A stretch of DNA of 64,000 nt from Paraburkholderia aromaticivorans (GTDB lineage Bacteria > Pseudomonadota > Gammaproteobacteria > Burkholderiales > Burkholderiaceae), in contig NZ_CP051515.1 in NCBI RefSeq assembly GCF_012689525.1, positions 2,728,001 through 2,792,000 on the forward strand, in the 5' to 3' direction. The notes beneath the pieces are model-generated. The model did not search any database and had not been told where the DNA came from. It saw only the letters and a list, made by a program, of their open reading frames with translations. Positions 17,831 through 25,816 of this stretch are shown one piece after another. How positions within the stretch are numbered: position 1 is the stretch's first letter; each line of letters begins with the position of its first letter. A program made the position numbers and the translations under genes.

Positions 17831-19564
17831 ATGATCCAGAAGAAGAAATCGCAGTCGCACGATCCCTACGCGCCCGTCGCGAAGCACCCGTTACTGGCCG
17901 CGCGCCTGCCGATGTGGCGTTCAAAATTCATCGTCCTGCTGGTGTTCGGCGCGTTCGCCTCGCTCGCGGGACGCGCGTTCTGGGTGCAGGTGGTGAACCA
18001 GGACTTCTACGTCGATCAAGGGCAAAAACGCTATCAGCGCACCATCGAACTCGACGCGACGCGCGGGCGGATCGTCGATCGCAACGGCTCGATGCTTGCC
18101 GTCAGCCTCGCGACCTACGAGATCTGGGCTTCGCCCAAGCTGATCGACGAAGCGGCTGTCGCGCCGCTCTCGAAGCTGCTCGATCTGCCGCTCGCGGAAT
18201 TGCGCCGGCGTCTGAACGGCAACAAGACTTTCGTCCTGCTCAAGCGTCAGGTGGATGCCGAGACCGCCGGGCATCTGTCGAAATTGGGTCTCGCGGGCAT
18301 CACGCAGATCGCCGATTCGAAGCGCTTTTACCCCGAAGGCGAATCGGCGGCGCACGTGGTCGGCTTCACGGATATCGAGGACAACGGCCAGGAAGGCGTC
18401 GAGCTCGCCGCCAACGAGCAACTGCTCGGCGTGCCCGGCCAGCGCGAAGTGATCCGCGACCGCCTGGGTCGCGTGGTGTCCGAGACCCGGCCGCTCGTGC
18501 CCGCGCAGAACGGCGAAACCATCCACCTGACGATCGACCGGCGGATCCAGCAACTCGCTTATGCGCAGCTCAAGGAAGCGATTGCCAAACATCACGCCGA
18601 AGCCGGCAGCGTGGTGGTGCTCGACGCGCGCAACGGCGAGATCCTGGCGCTCGCCAACTATCCGAGCTTCGATCCGAACGACCGCGCCCGCCTGACCGGC
18701 CGCCAACTGCGCAATCGCGCGGTGGTCGATACCTTCGAGCCGGGTTCGACGATCAAGCCGGTGGTCGTCGCGCTCTCGATCGACGAGGGCAAGGTGCGGC
18801 CGCAAAGCGTCATCGATACTGCGCCTGGCTGGTACAAGATCGGGCCGGCCGTCATCCACGACACCTCGAATCACGGCGCGATGACCGTCGCCGAAGCCGT
18901 GCAGAAGTCGAGCAACATCGCGCTCGCCAAGCTCGCGCTGAATTTGCCGGCTGAGAAGATCTGGACCAAGTATCAGGAATACGGGCTCGGTCTGCGCCCC
19001 GAGCTCACCTTTCCGGGCGTGGCATCCGGCAAGGTGCGTCCGTACAAACGCTGGCGCCCGATCGAACAGGCGACCATGGCGTATGGCTACGGGCTGTCCA
19101 CGTCGCTATTGCAGATGGCGCAGGTGTACACGGCCTATGCCGGCGACGGCACGATGCATCGCGTGAGTCTGTTGCGAAACGGAGCGGGCGCGGCCGCGCC
19201 ATCCGACGACAAGGGCCAAGCGGTCACGACGCCGGCCACCGCGCGCGCCATCCGCTCGATGCTGGAAATGGCGACCGGCGTGGGCGGCACGGGACGCGCG
19301 GCGACGGTGGAAGGCTACCGGATCGGCGGCAAGACCGGCACGGCGCGCAAACAGGTCGGCGCCACCTACGCGAAAAACCACTACCGCGCGCTGTTCGTCG
19401 GCATGGCGCCGATGAGCGACCCGCGGCTGATCGTCGCCGTGATGGTCGACGATCCGGCGGGCAAGGCGTTTTATGGCGGGACGGTGGCCGGTCCGGTGTT
19501 CAGCGGCGTGACGGGCGGAGCGCTGCAGTTGCTCGGTGTGCCGCCGGATGCGCCGGGCACTTGA
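17831..19564 (+). CDS. Class B penicillin-binding protein, FtsI/PBP3-like transpeptidase
   Basis: Peptidoglycan transpeptidase of 577 residues with an N-terminal membrane anchor (about 33-52), a PBP dimerisation domain starting at RGRIVDRNG, and a transpeptidase domain. All catalytic motifs are present: STIK at 306-309 (nucleophile Ser), SSN at 360-362 and KTG at 501-503. The order and spacing match FtsI, which cross-links septal wall. It is outside the dcw cluster, since ftsL, murE, murF and mraY are not next to it, so it is probably a second, non-canonical copy. The ATG at 17831 is chosen; the longer frame overlaps the upstream gene. Confidence 0.88.
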   Translation: MIQKKKSQSHDPYAPVAKHPLLAARLPMWRSKFIVLLVFGAFASLAGRAFWVQVVNQDFYVDQGQKRYQRTIELDATRGRIVDRNGSMLAVSLATYEIWASPKLIDEAAVAPLSKLLDLPLAELRRRLNGNKTFVLLKRQVDAETAGHLSKLGLAGITQIADSKRFYPEGESAAHVVGFTDIEDNGQEGVELAANEQLLGVPGQREVIRDRLGRVVSETRPLVPAQNGETIHLTIDRRIQQLAYAQLKEAIAKHHAEAGSVVVLDARNGEILALANYPSFDPNDRARLTGRQLRNRAVVDTFEPGSTIKPVVVALSIDEGKVRPQSVIDTAPGWYKIGPAVIHDTSNHGAMTVAEAVQKSSNIALAKLALNLPAEKIWTKYQEYGLGLRPELTFPGVASGKVRPYKRWRPIEQATMAYGYGLSTSLLQMAQVYTAYAGDGTMHRVSLLRNGAGAAAPSDDKGQAVTTPATARAIRSMLEMATGVGGTGRAATVEGYRIGGKTGTARKQVGATYAKNHYRALFVGMAPMSDPRLIVAVMVDDPAGKAFYGGTVAGPVFSGVTGGALQLLGVPPDAPGT

Positions 19565-19686
19565 TCGAGAGCGCTAAGCGGCATGCGCGTCGGGCGCGGC
19601 ACACCGTTTTTTTAGGATGCCATGCCGGCGATTGCCTCGTCGAGCAGCCAGTCACGCGAACTCGATGCGAGCTTCGGCGACTCAGA

Positions 19687-20802
19687 TCAACGAGCCATCT
19701 GCTCGCCGTCCGCTTTCACTAGCGCCTCGATGCGATTGCGGCCGTTGCGTTTGGCCTGATACATCGCGCGATCGGCTTCTTCCATCATCGCGCCGCCTAG
19801 TTTGGCCGCCTCGGTCGGCGTGCCGCTGATCGTGCGCGCCGCCACACCGATCGACACCGTCAGGACGATGCGCTCGCCATGATCGTCCTGCAAAGCGAGC
19901 CTTTCGACCGCCAGCCGCACACGCTCGGCGACGGTGAGCGCGTCGGCCCGGTCGCCTTGCAGCAGCGCGGCGAATTCTTCGCCGCCATAACGCGCCACGG
20001 TATCGCCTAGGCGCACCTGTTGCCGCACGCAAGCCGCCACCGCCGCCAATGCGCGGTCGCCGGTCTGATGGCCGTAGGTGTCGTTGATCCGTTTGAAGCT
20101 GTCGATATCGATGAACAGACACGCCACCGGTACGCCGTAGCGACAGGCGCGCATGACCTCCTCGCGCATCCGTTCGTCGAAATAGCGACGATTGGCGAGG
20201 CCCGTCAACGAATCGGTCATGCCCAGTTGCTTGAGCCGCTCGCGATGCGCGACGTTGTCGAGACTCGCTGTCACGATGCTCGCGAAGCGCTCCAGAATAT
20301 CGGTGGCCATGCCCTCGGCGAAACGCGCCGGGTCGTCACTGCCGAGACAGAGATAGCCGCTCACGGTGTCGCCCGCGGCAAGCGGCAGCAGGATCGCGCT
20401 CGCGGGTGCTGCGCCGGCGCCGAAGAATGCACGCCGCGCCGAATCGCCCATGTCGTGCAGCTTGCCGAGCCAAGGCCGGCCCTCCTCGCACAGACCTTGC
20501 GCGGCAAGGCCACCTTCGCGCGAGACCAGCAGCTTCGACTGATCGAGTGCGCGCAAGGCGGCCGGCTCGAGCAGTTCGCGCAGCATCGGCGCGCGGTCGT
20601 CGAGCCAGAGCGTCACGCCCGTCAGCGAAAATTCCCGCGGCAACTGAGTGAACAGCGTGTCGAGAAACGACGCGAAGTCTTGAGCACCGATCAAACGCAA
20701 CTCGACGTTCTGGAAGCGCCGCAGCGTGCGCTCGTTGTGCTGCACGGTATCGACGAGCGAACGAAGGCGCTCGGAAAGCGGCGTTTGGGCGAGGTTCGTC
20801 AC
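19687..20802 (-). CDS. Diguanylate cyclase with N-terminal DUF484/GAF-like sensor
   Basis: A 371-residue soluble signalling protein. Residues about 15-185 form a DUF484/GAF-like domain; residues about 195-360 are a GGDEF domain opening with DSLTGLANRRYFDE. The active site is GGEEF at 273-277, so it should make cyclic di-GMP, and an RxxD inhibitory site (RLGD at 264-267) stands five residues before it, so product inhibition is expected. There is no signal peptide or membrane helix. The start is GTG at 20802. Cyclic di-GMP often controls exopolysaccharide export, so a link to the cluster at 27-40 kb is possible but not shown. Confidence 0.92.
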   Translation of the reverse strand: MTNLAQTPLSERLRSLVDTVQHNERTLRRFQNVELRLIGAQDFASFLDTLFTQLPREFSLTGVTLWLDDRAPMLRELLEPAALRALDQSKLLVSREGGLAAQGLCEEGRPWLGKLHDMGDSARRAFFGAGAAPASAILLPLAAGDTVSGYLCLGSDDPARFAEGMATDILERFASIVTASLDNVAHRERLKQLGMTDSLTGLANRRYFDERMREEVMRACRYGVPVACLFIDIDSFKRINDTYGHQTGDRALAAVAACVRQQVRLGDTVARYGGEEFAALLQGDRADALTVAERVRLAVERLALQDDHGERIVLTVSIGVAARTISGTPTEAAKLGGAMMEEADRAMYQAKRNGRNRIEALVKADGEQMAR

Positions 20803-21076
20803 GTTATCAGGTGTGGGCCCGAAGGCGAAGCGGGGTTGGCGACCCCAATCGCTGTAATAACGGCGGATTTTGCGAGGTCTTGAGGGTCCGATCGCGGCGA
20901 CTACGCTTTTACGCGATCCGCTGTATGCGTTCTTAAGTCTGGCTTAATTCTTTGCTGTAACCATGGCGCACAACATCCCCTGTTGAAGCCGCCAGAACAT
21001 CGGCGGCGCTTTTTCCCCGGGGTGTCGACGACGCGCCAGAAGATGGGCTGCAGGCCCGCGAAGAAGGAGTCAAACC

Positions 21077-21334
21077 ATGGTTGAAGACACGGTATTCGAG
21101 CATCTGCGCGCCATGCCCGGCAACGAATGGGTCAGCCAGATTCACTCATGCAAGGTCTCGGACCCGCTCCAGCATCCTTGGGGTCGCTCATACCGGCTCG
21201 TCGAATGGACCATGAAGCACACCCCCGAATCGAGCCGCCGGGTAGTGCCCGCCGAGAGCACGCCGCTTGAAATCGCTCAGGCTGTCGTGTCGCACGTGCC
21301 GGGCCGCCGTTTTTGCCAGGACGGCAACGAGTAA
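21077..21334 (+). CDS. DUF2866 domain protein
   Basis: An 85-residue protein resembling DUF2866 members, which are short and largely confined to Burkholderia and relatives. The recognisable core is WGRSYRLVEW, then RRVVPAESTPLEIAQAV and HVPGRRFC. It is probably cytoplasmic. AAGAAGGAG lies just before the ATG at 21077. No function is known for the family. It stands alone between a divergent diguanylate cyclase and a convergent isomerase. Confidence 0.75.
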   Translation: MVEDTVFEHLRAMPGNEWVSQIHSCKVSDPLQHPWGRSYRLVEWTMKHTPESSRRVVPAESTPLEIAQAVVSHVPGRRFCQDGNE

Positions 21335-21373
21335 CACGGCAGAGCGTCGATCGCGCGTCGGGCATTCGACGCG

Positions 21374-22012
21374 CTAGCCGCGCGTGGCGATCGATGCGCA
21401 GTAGTCCAACGCATCCTCCAGCCGGTCGTTGCCCCAGAACATTTCATCGCCGATAAAAAACGTCGGTGCGCCGAAAATGCCACGGGCTGCGGCCGCCGCG
21501 GTCTGCTCACGCAAGCGTAGTTTGTTCGCGTCGCTTTGCGCTTCGGCGATGATCTCCCGCGCGGGCAAACCCAGTTCATCGAGCGCTTCGCTCACCACCT
21601 CCATCGAACCGATATCGCGGTCATGCGCAAAGTTCAGCTGCATGATCTTGCGGCAGTAGGCGGCGATCCATTCGCGATCCGCGCCGAGCAGCGCCACGCG
21701 CATTGCAAGAAGCGCGGCACGCGGGAACGTGGTGGGACGCGTCAAGGCGATGCCGTATTTGCGGCATTGCCGTTCCATGTCCTTCCACACATACGCGCCC
21801 TTCTCCTTCTGCAGCACGAACGGCGAATTGTCGAAACCGAGGTCGCGAAAGACGGGCCCCAGCAGGAACGGACGCCAGCAGATCCGTACGCCCCGCGCCG
21901 CAGCCTCAGCTTCGATGCGCATGACGCTGAGGTAGCTGTAGTTGCTGCCGAAGTCGAACCAGAACTCGATTTCCGGTGCATGCGCGGGCACGCGGGTTGC
22001 TGTCTCGTTCAT
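21374..22012 (-). CDS. 2-hydroxychromene-2-carboxylate isomerase (DsbA-like, kappa GST fold)
   Basis: A 212-residue thioredoxin-fold protein of the NahD/kappa glutathione transferase type. It begins with FWFDFGSNYSYLSVMRIE, where the Ser replaces the CxxC of true DsbA enzymes and is the glutathione-site residue of the isomerases. FGAPTFFIGDEMFWGNDRLEDAL is the family C-terminal motif. In naphthalene degradation NahD isomerises hydroxychromene carboxylate; outside such clusters the substrate is open, and no aromatic pathway is adjacent. The ATG at 22012 is preceded by GGAGGG 5 nt upstream, which decides it over the longer open frame. Confidence 0.85.
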   Translation of the reverse strand: MNETATRVPAHAPEIEFWFDFGSNYSYLSVMRIEAEAAARGVRICWRPFLLGPVFRDLGFDNSPFVLQKEKGAYVWKDMERQCRKYGIALTRPTTFPRAALLAMRVALLGADREWIAAYCRKIMQLNFAHDRDIGSMEVVSEALDELGLPAREIIAEAQSDANKLRLREQTAAAAARGIFGAPTFFIGDEMFWGNDRLEDALDYCASIATRG

Positions 22013-22129
22013 CTTTGCCCTCCAGTCATACATAGCGGGACCGCCCTTATGTCTTGCAAAGCTTAACAATCGTGCGGCGCGCTTATCCCTATGATGGCCC
22101 TTCACACCGCTACGTCAGATGCTCATAAC

Positions 22130-22213
22130 ATGAACTATCCCTACGACATTCTCACCGCCGCGTGTCTTTTCATCATTGTGGTTTCCACGTCCATCATGCT
22201 CGCGCTGTCCTGA
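22130..22213 (+). CDS. Possible 27-residue single-helix membrane peptide
   Basis: ATG at 22130, TGA at 22211-22213. The peptide starts MNYPYDILTAACLF and is a single hydrophobic segment ending in LALS, the size and shape of bacterial small membrane proteins. No convincing ribosome site is seen. It lies between the isomerase and the SOS-boxed gene. Given the chance level of short hydrophobic frames, this is tentative. Confidence 0.3.
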   Translation: MNYPYDILTAACLFIIVVSTSIMLALS

Positions 22214-22290
22214 GCGATTCGCACCCTCTCCCACGGAGCGGGTGAACCGGCGAACGCGCTCTACGCGTTCCCGTAAAAAGACAGGATATA

Positions 22291-22306
22291 CTGTACATAT
22301 ATACAG
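22291..22306. promoter_or_regulatory. LexA (SOS) box upstream of the 122-residue protein
   Basis: CTGTACATATATACAG is a perfect CTGT-N8-ACAG box, flanked by TA and TA as in the site at 5976-5991. It ends 18 bp before the ATG at 22325. Confidence 0.87.
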
Positions 22307-22324
22307 TATTTTTTCGTCTGAGCA

Positions 22325-22693
22325 ATGCGCCTTCCACCCTTCGAACCTCCCACGCTCGCCGAACTGCGCGCTTGGTGGCGCACGCGCGACGGGCAGGCCG
22401 TCCAGCGGCTCATCCTCGAAATCCAGCGGCAACGGCTCACGCTGCTGGAACTGCGCAACCTGATCGACGGCGGCGTCCAGCAGGCGCGCGCCGCAGACCG
22501 CACACTGGTCGAGCGCGGCGAACCGTTGATGACACTGCGTATCAGGATCGCCCAGGAAGTGCTGCGTATCGGCGAGATCGACGATACCCGGCAAATGAGC
22601 CGCGCCGAACAGGAAAGGCTTGCGGTTCGCACCGAAGGCCAGATGGAGTACGCGCGCGAAGGCCGTCTCAGGCGACAGCGCCGCAATATCTAG
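22325..22693 (+). CDS. Uncharacterised SOS-controlled 122-residue protein
   Basis: I do not recognise a family. The protein is highly charged, rich in Arg, Glu, Gln and Leu, and predicted by eye to be almost entirely helical, with a possible coiled coil (QRLILEIQRQRLTLLELRNLI, about residues 34-54). The N-terminus is Pro-rich, with WW at about 19-20; the C-terminus is very basic (GRLRRQRRNI), compatible with nucleic-acid binding. There is no signal peptide, membrane helix or cysteine pair. The perfect LexA box just upstream predicts induction by DNA damage. An inverted repeat after the stop separates it from the convergent LysE gene. Confidence 0.75.
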   Translation: MRLPPFEPPTLAELRAWWRTRDGQAVQRLILEIQRQRLTLLELRNLIDGGVQQARAADRTLVERGEPLMTLRIRIAQEVLRIGEIDDTRQMSRAEQERLAVRTEGQMEYAREGRLRRQRRNI

Positions 22694-22700
22694 CCGGAAC

Positions 22701-22738
22701 GCGGCCTCGCTGTCGCAAACACGACGACGCGAGGCCGC
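22701..22738. terminator. Inverted repeat between convergent genes
   Basis: Perfect 10-bp arms, GCGGCCTCGC and GCGAGGCCGC, with an 18-nt loop, between the stops of two convergent genes. No T tract follows on either strand, so it is a weak or factor-assisted terminator at best. Confidence 0.45.
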
Positions 22739-22747
22739 GCGGATCGA

Positions 22748-23374
22748 TCACCGCGTTTGCGTGGCCACACGCAGGCCGAGCGAAATGAACAGCACGCCGA
22801 TGATCTTGTTCTGCCAGCGTGTCAGCCACGTCAGACGCTTGACGAATTTGCCCAGCGGACGAATCGTCAGCACGATCAGCGTCGTATAGAGCGCGCTCAT
22901 GCCGACAAAAATCAGCCCGAGCGTGGTGAACTGCAGAAACGTGGAGCCGTGTTCGGGACGAACGAACTGCGGCAGAAACGCGAGAAAAAACAATGCGGTC
23001 TTGGGATTCAGCACTTCCGCGGGAATGGCCTGAAAGAAGGCTTTCGAGGGCGACACCGGCGCGACGACCGGCATATGCGCGCTCGCCTGTTTCTCACGCA
23101 ACGCGCGAACGCCCAGATAGACCAGGTAGGCGGCGCCGACGAACTTGACCGCGTTGAAGGCCAGCGCCGAGGTCATCAGCAGCGCCGAGAGGCCGACCGA
23201 TGCGCCCAGCGTATGAATGAAATCGCCAACCGCAATGCCGAGGCCGGTGAGAATGCCGGCCTTGCGGCCGCCATGCACGGTGCGCGTCAACACCAGCAGC
23301 ACAGCCGGACCCGGAATCAGAAAGAGCCCGAGTACAACGGCAACGAAAGTCCCTAACGTGGATAGGTCAAGCAT
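22748..23374 (-). CDS. LysE/RhtB family amino-acid exporter
   Basis: A 208-residue inner-membrane exporter with about six helices. The family signature is LFLIPGPAVLLVLTRTVHGGRKAGILTGLG near the N-terminus, where the Pro-Gly pair and the Gly repeat form the substrate channel, and NPKTALFFLAFLPQF in the middle. Relatives export homoserine, threonine, leucine or lysine; the substrate is unknown. ATG 23374 has AAGGAG 6 nt upstream; the longer frame has no such site. It resembles the LysE gene at 25133 only at family level. Confidence 0.88.
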   Translation of the reverse strand: MLDLSTLGTFVAVVLGLFLIPGPAVLLVLTRTVHGGRKAGILTGLGIAVGDFIHTLGASVGLSALLMTSALAFNAVKFVGAAYLVYLGVRALREKQASAHMPVVAPVSPSKAFFQAIPAEVLNPKTALFFLAFLPQFVRPEHGSTFLQFTTLGLIFVGMSALYTTLIVLTIRPLGKFVKRLTWLTRWQNKIIGVLFISLGLRVATQTR

Positions 23375-23665
23375 GTCGTCTCCTTGGTGACGCGCGGGTT
23401 TCAGCCGACAGGCGCGCGTGTTCAGCGGAAGATTGTAGACGAACGCGTGATTTGTGATTGGTGCGCGCCGTGCGTGCCGCCCGGCGCTTTGCCATGACTT
23501 ACCCGATAAATACGCGGCGAGCGGCCGGCACAATGCACGCCGGAACCAGGCGCGCAAGCCGTGCAGCGTCGCCTCGGAGATAGTCCGTCTGCGGCCATTG
23601 ATCCGTTACCATGGCGGGCACGACGCCGCGCGCGGCACGCTTTTTTATCTACCGAAGTCCTTGCC

Positions 23666-24250
23666 TTGCCCACTTACACCCTGCCCGCGGCGTTGAGCGC
23701 GGAACTCGAGATACGCAAGAGCCGATTTATAGCGTACGCGATACCGGTCGCCGACCGCGACGCCGCGATGGCCGAATTGCGGCGCCTGCGCGACGAGCAT
23801 CCTGCCGCGACGCATGTCTGCTGGGCGCTGCTGGCCGGCGGCCAGTCCGGCATGTCCGACGATGGCGAGCCCTCCGGCACCGCCGGTCGGCCGATTCTCG
23901 AAGTGCTGCGGCATCACGATCTGGACGGCGTGCTGGCGGCCGTCGTGCGCTACTACGGCGGCGTGAAACTCGGCGCCGGCGGCCTCGTGCGCGCGTACAC
24001 CGATGCGATCGCTTCGGCTCTGCTGGATGCGCCGCGTGTCGAGCGGATCGCGCAGGTTTCGCTGACCGTCGAGGTCAGTTACGCCGACGAGGCGAAAGTG
24101 CGCCGATGGATCGATGCCGAAGGCTATGCGCTCGTGGACAGCGCCTACGCGATGCTGGTGAAGATGACGATCCGCTTGCCGATCAACGCGGTGGATGATG
24201 CGCAGCGAGCGTTGGTGGATATGACTCAGGGAAAAGCCGGCTTCTTCTGA
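23666..24250 (+). CDS. yigZ: IMPACT/YigZ family protein (UPF0029)
   Basis: A 194-residue two-domain protein of the YigZ/IMPACT family. The N-terminal domain shows EIRKSRFIAYAIPV, the signature DDGEPSGTAGRPILEVL, and VVRYYGGVKLGAGGLVRAYTDA. A DUF1949-like ferredoxin-fold domain follows. Eukaryotic IMPACT regulates the kinase Gcn2; bacterial members are suspected to act in translation or nucleic-acid binding, but no firm role is known. The start is uncertain: TTG at 23666 gives the typical opening (LPTYTLPA), and no ATG lies nearby in frame. Confidence 0.87.
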   Translation: MPTYTLPAALSAELEIRKSRFIAYAIPVADRDAAMAELRRLRDEHPAATHVCWALLAGGQSGMSDDGEPSGTAGRPILEVLRHHDLDGVLAAVVRYYGGVKLGAGGLVRAYTDAIASALLDAPRVERIAQVSLTVEVSYADEAKVRRWIDAEGYALVDSAYAMLVKMTIRLPINAVDDAQRALVDMTQGKAGFF

Positions 24251-24436
24251 CGGCGTGGCGTGCCTCTTTCTTGAGAGAGGCTGAGCGCGCTCCCTGATTA
24301 AGAGATGCTTGGGTCCGGGCCGCTGTTACCATGTCGTTTATTCCCCGGAACGACTCAATTTAATAGGGTAACTCCTCTGACCTCGACCGCCGCTTTTTCC
24401 AGCACAGCGCCTGAGTCGCCGCATCGGGGCGCGTCA

Positions 24437-25021
24437 GTGCCGCAGTCGCTCAATGCCACGCGTTCACCGTTGACCTCGGCCGTGCTCAAGGGATGCGGCA
24501 CGATCGCGCTGCCGTTGATGCTTTCCGCCTGCTCGTGGTCGTGGTTCGGCCTGAATAGCTCGGCACGCGCGGTAGCGCATCCGACCGGCTGGCTTAGCGT
24601 CGCCCCTGCAAGTGACTTCGCCTACATGCCCGCTCGCAGCGGACAAGTTTCGCCGAACCGCATCGAAAACACGGCGATGACGGGCATCGTGCTCAAAGAC
24701 GATATCAATGAAACCGTGCGCAACGGCATTGTGAAGAGCCTGCGGATCGCCGGTTTTCATCTCGACGAGGGCAAGCGGATCCTCAGCGGCAGCATCGAGA
24801 AATTCACGGTGGACGACACGCGCTCGCCGGCGTTCTGGACATTGAAAATGCGCTATGTGGTGACCGACGCCGCGACCCAGAAGGTTGTGTTCTCAACCAC
24901 CAAGACGGTCAAGCAAAAGTCGCCGAAGTTCACCAGTAGCACCATTGCCATTGAAGATACCGTCAAGCTGAGTGTCGACGCGTTGATCGGCGATCCGGGG
25001 TTTGTCAAAGCGGTGAATTAA
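24437..25021 (+). CDS. Putative YajG-like lipoprotein
   Basis: A secreted lipoprotein of about 194 residues from GTG 24437, which has GGGG 7 nt upstream; the frame is open further, to 24305. The N-terminus carries a basic n-region, a hydrophobic segment and the lipobox MLSAC, so the mature protein starts at Cys and is membrane-anchored. The C-terminal part (TGIVLKDDINETVRNGIVKSLRIAG, then ILSGSIEKFTVDD and alternating strands) recalls the YajG-like fold of small outer-membrane lipoproteins. The assignment is at fold level only. No partner gene is adjacent. Confidence 0.6.
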   Translation: MPQSLNATRSPLTSAVLKGCGTIALPLMLSACSWSWFGLNSSARAVAHPTGWLSVAPASDFAYMPARSGQVSPNRIENTAMTGIVLKDDINETVRNGIVKSLRIAGFHLDEGKRILSGSIEKFTVDDTRSPAFWTLKMRYVVTDAATQKVVFSTTKTVKQKSPKFTSSTIAIEDTVKLSVDALIGDPGFVKAVN

Positions 25022-25132
25022 GCGCACCCTCGACATCGGCCTCACCAGCTTCGCTACAATTCGCATGAGGGTGTCGCGCGCGCCGTCTTGCCGCGCGGCC
25101 CGTCGCAACTGCCGTTCTTCGTGCGAGCCATC

Positions 25133-25753
25133 ATGTCCGTTACCGCCTGGCTGTTCTTTCTGCCCGCCTGCTTCGCGATCAATCTCGCGCCCGGGCCCAA
25201 TAATCTGCTGTCGATCAATGTGGCGGCGCGTCATGGTTTCATGACCGCGTTCGTCGGCGGCACGGGGCGTCTGGTTGCATTCGCGGTGATGCTCGTGCTT
25301 GCCGCAACCGGTCTCGCGGTCGTGTTGCACGCGTCGGAGTGGTTCTTTCTCGCGATCAAACTGGCCGGTGCTGGTTATCTGATCTGGTTGGCCATTCAGT
25401 TGTGGCGTAGCGATGCGCCTACGATCGATATGACGCAGCAGGAAGAGGCATCGCTTGCGCGGGTCGCACGGAGGGAGTTTCTCGTGGCCGCCGGTAACCC
25501 GAAGGCCATTCTGGTGTTCACCGCGTTCTTGCCGCAGTTCGTCGATATTGCGAAGCCGATGTTGCCGCAGTTTGCCGTGCTGGGGGCGAGTTTTCTGGTG
25601 TTGGAGTGGTTCGCTATCGCGTTGTATTCGTGGGCAGGGATGTATCTTGGTAAATGGTTGGTGCGTGCGAGAGTAAGGCGGTGGTTTAATCGGTGCTGTG
25701 CGGGTTTTCTGGCGGCGATTGGGGTGGGGTTTTTGATGGTGAGGCGGGGGTGA
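25133..25753 (+). CDS. LysE family amino-acid translocator
   Basis: A 206-residue integral membrane exporter. The signature is CFAINLAPGPNNLLSINVAARHGFMTAF, then AGAGYLIWLAIQLW and AGNPKAILVFTAFLPQFVD. About six helices are expected. The ATG at 25133 begins MSVTAWLFF, the normal family start; the longer frame is unlikely. It converges on the exopolysaccharide operon, from which it is now separated by the IS element. The substrate is unknown. Confidence 0.87.
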   Translation: MSVTAWLFFLPACFAINLAPGPNNLLSINVAARHGFMTAFVGGTGRLVAFAVMLVLAATGLAVVLHASEWFFLAIKLAGAGYLIWLAIQLWRSDAPTIDMTQQEEASLARVARREFLVAAGNPKAILVFTAFLPQFVDIAKPMLPQFAVLGASFLVLEWFAIALYSWAGMYLGKWLVRARVRRWFNRCCAGFLAAIGVGFLMVRRG

Positions 25754-25808
25754 GGCCGTTTCGTATCCGTCTTCCCCCAGTGCCCAAAGTCGTCAAGCAA
25801 TGCCGGTA

Positions 25809-25816
25809 CGCGTCTG
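25809..25816. repeat. Target-site duplication, left copy
   Basis: CGCGTCTG directly abuts the left end of the IS element and is repeated exactly at its right end. Confidence 0.85.
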
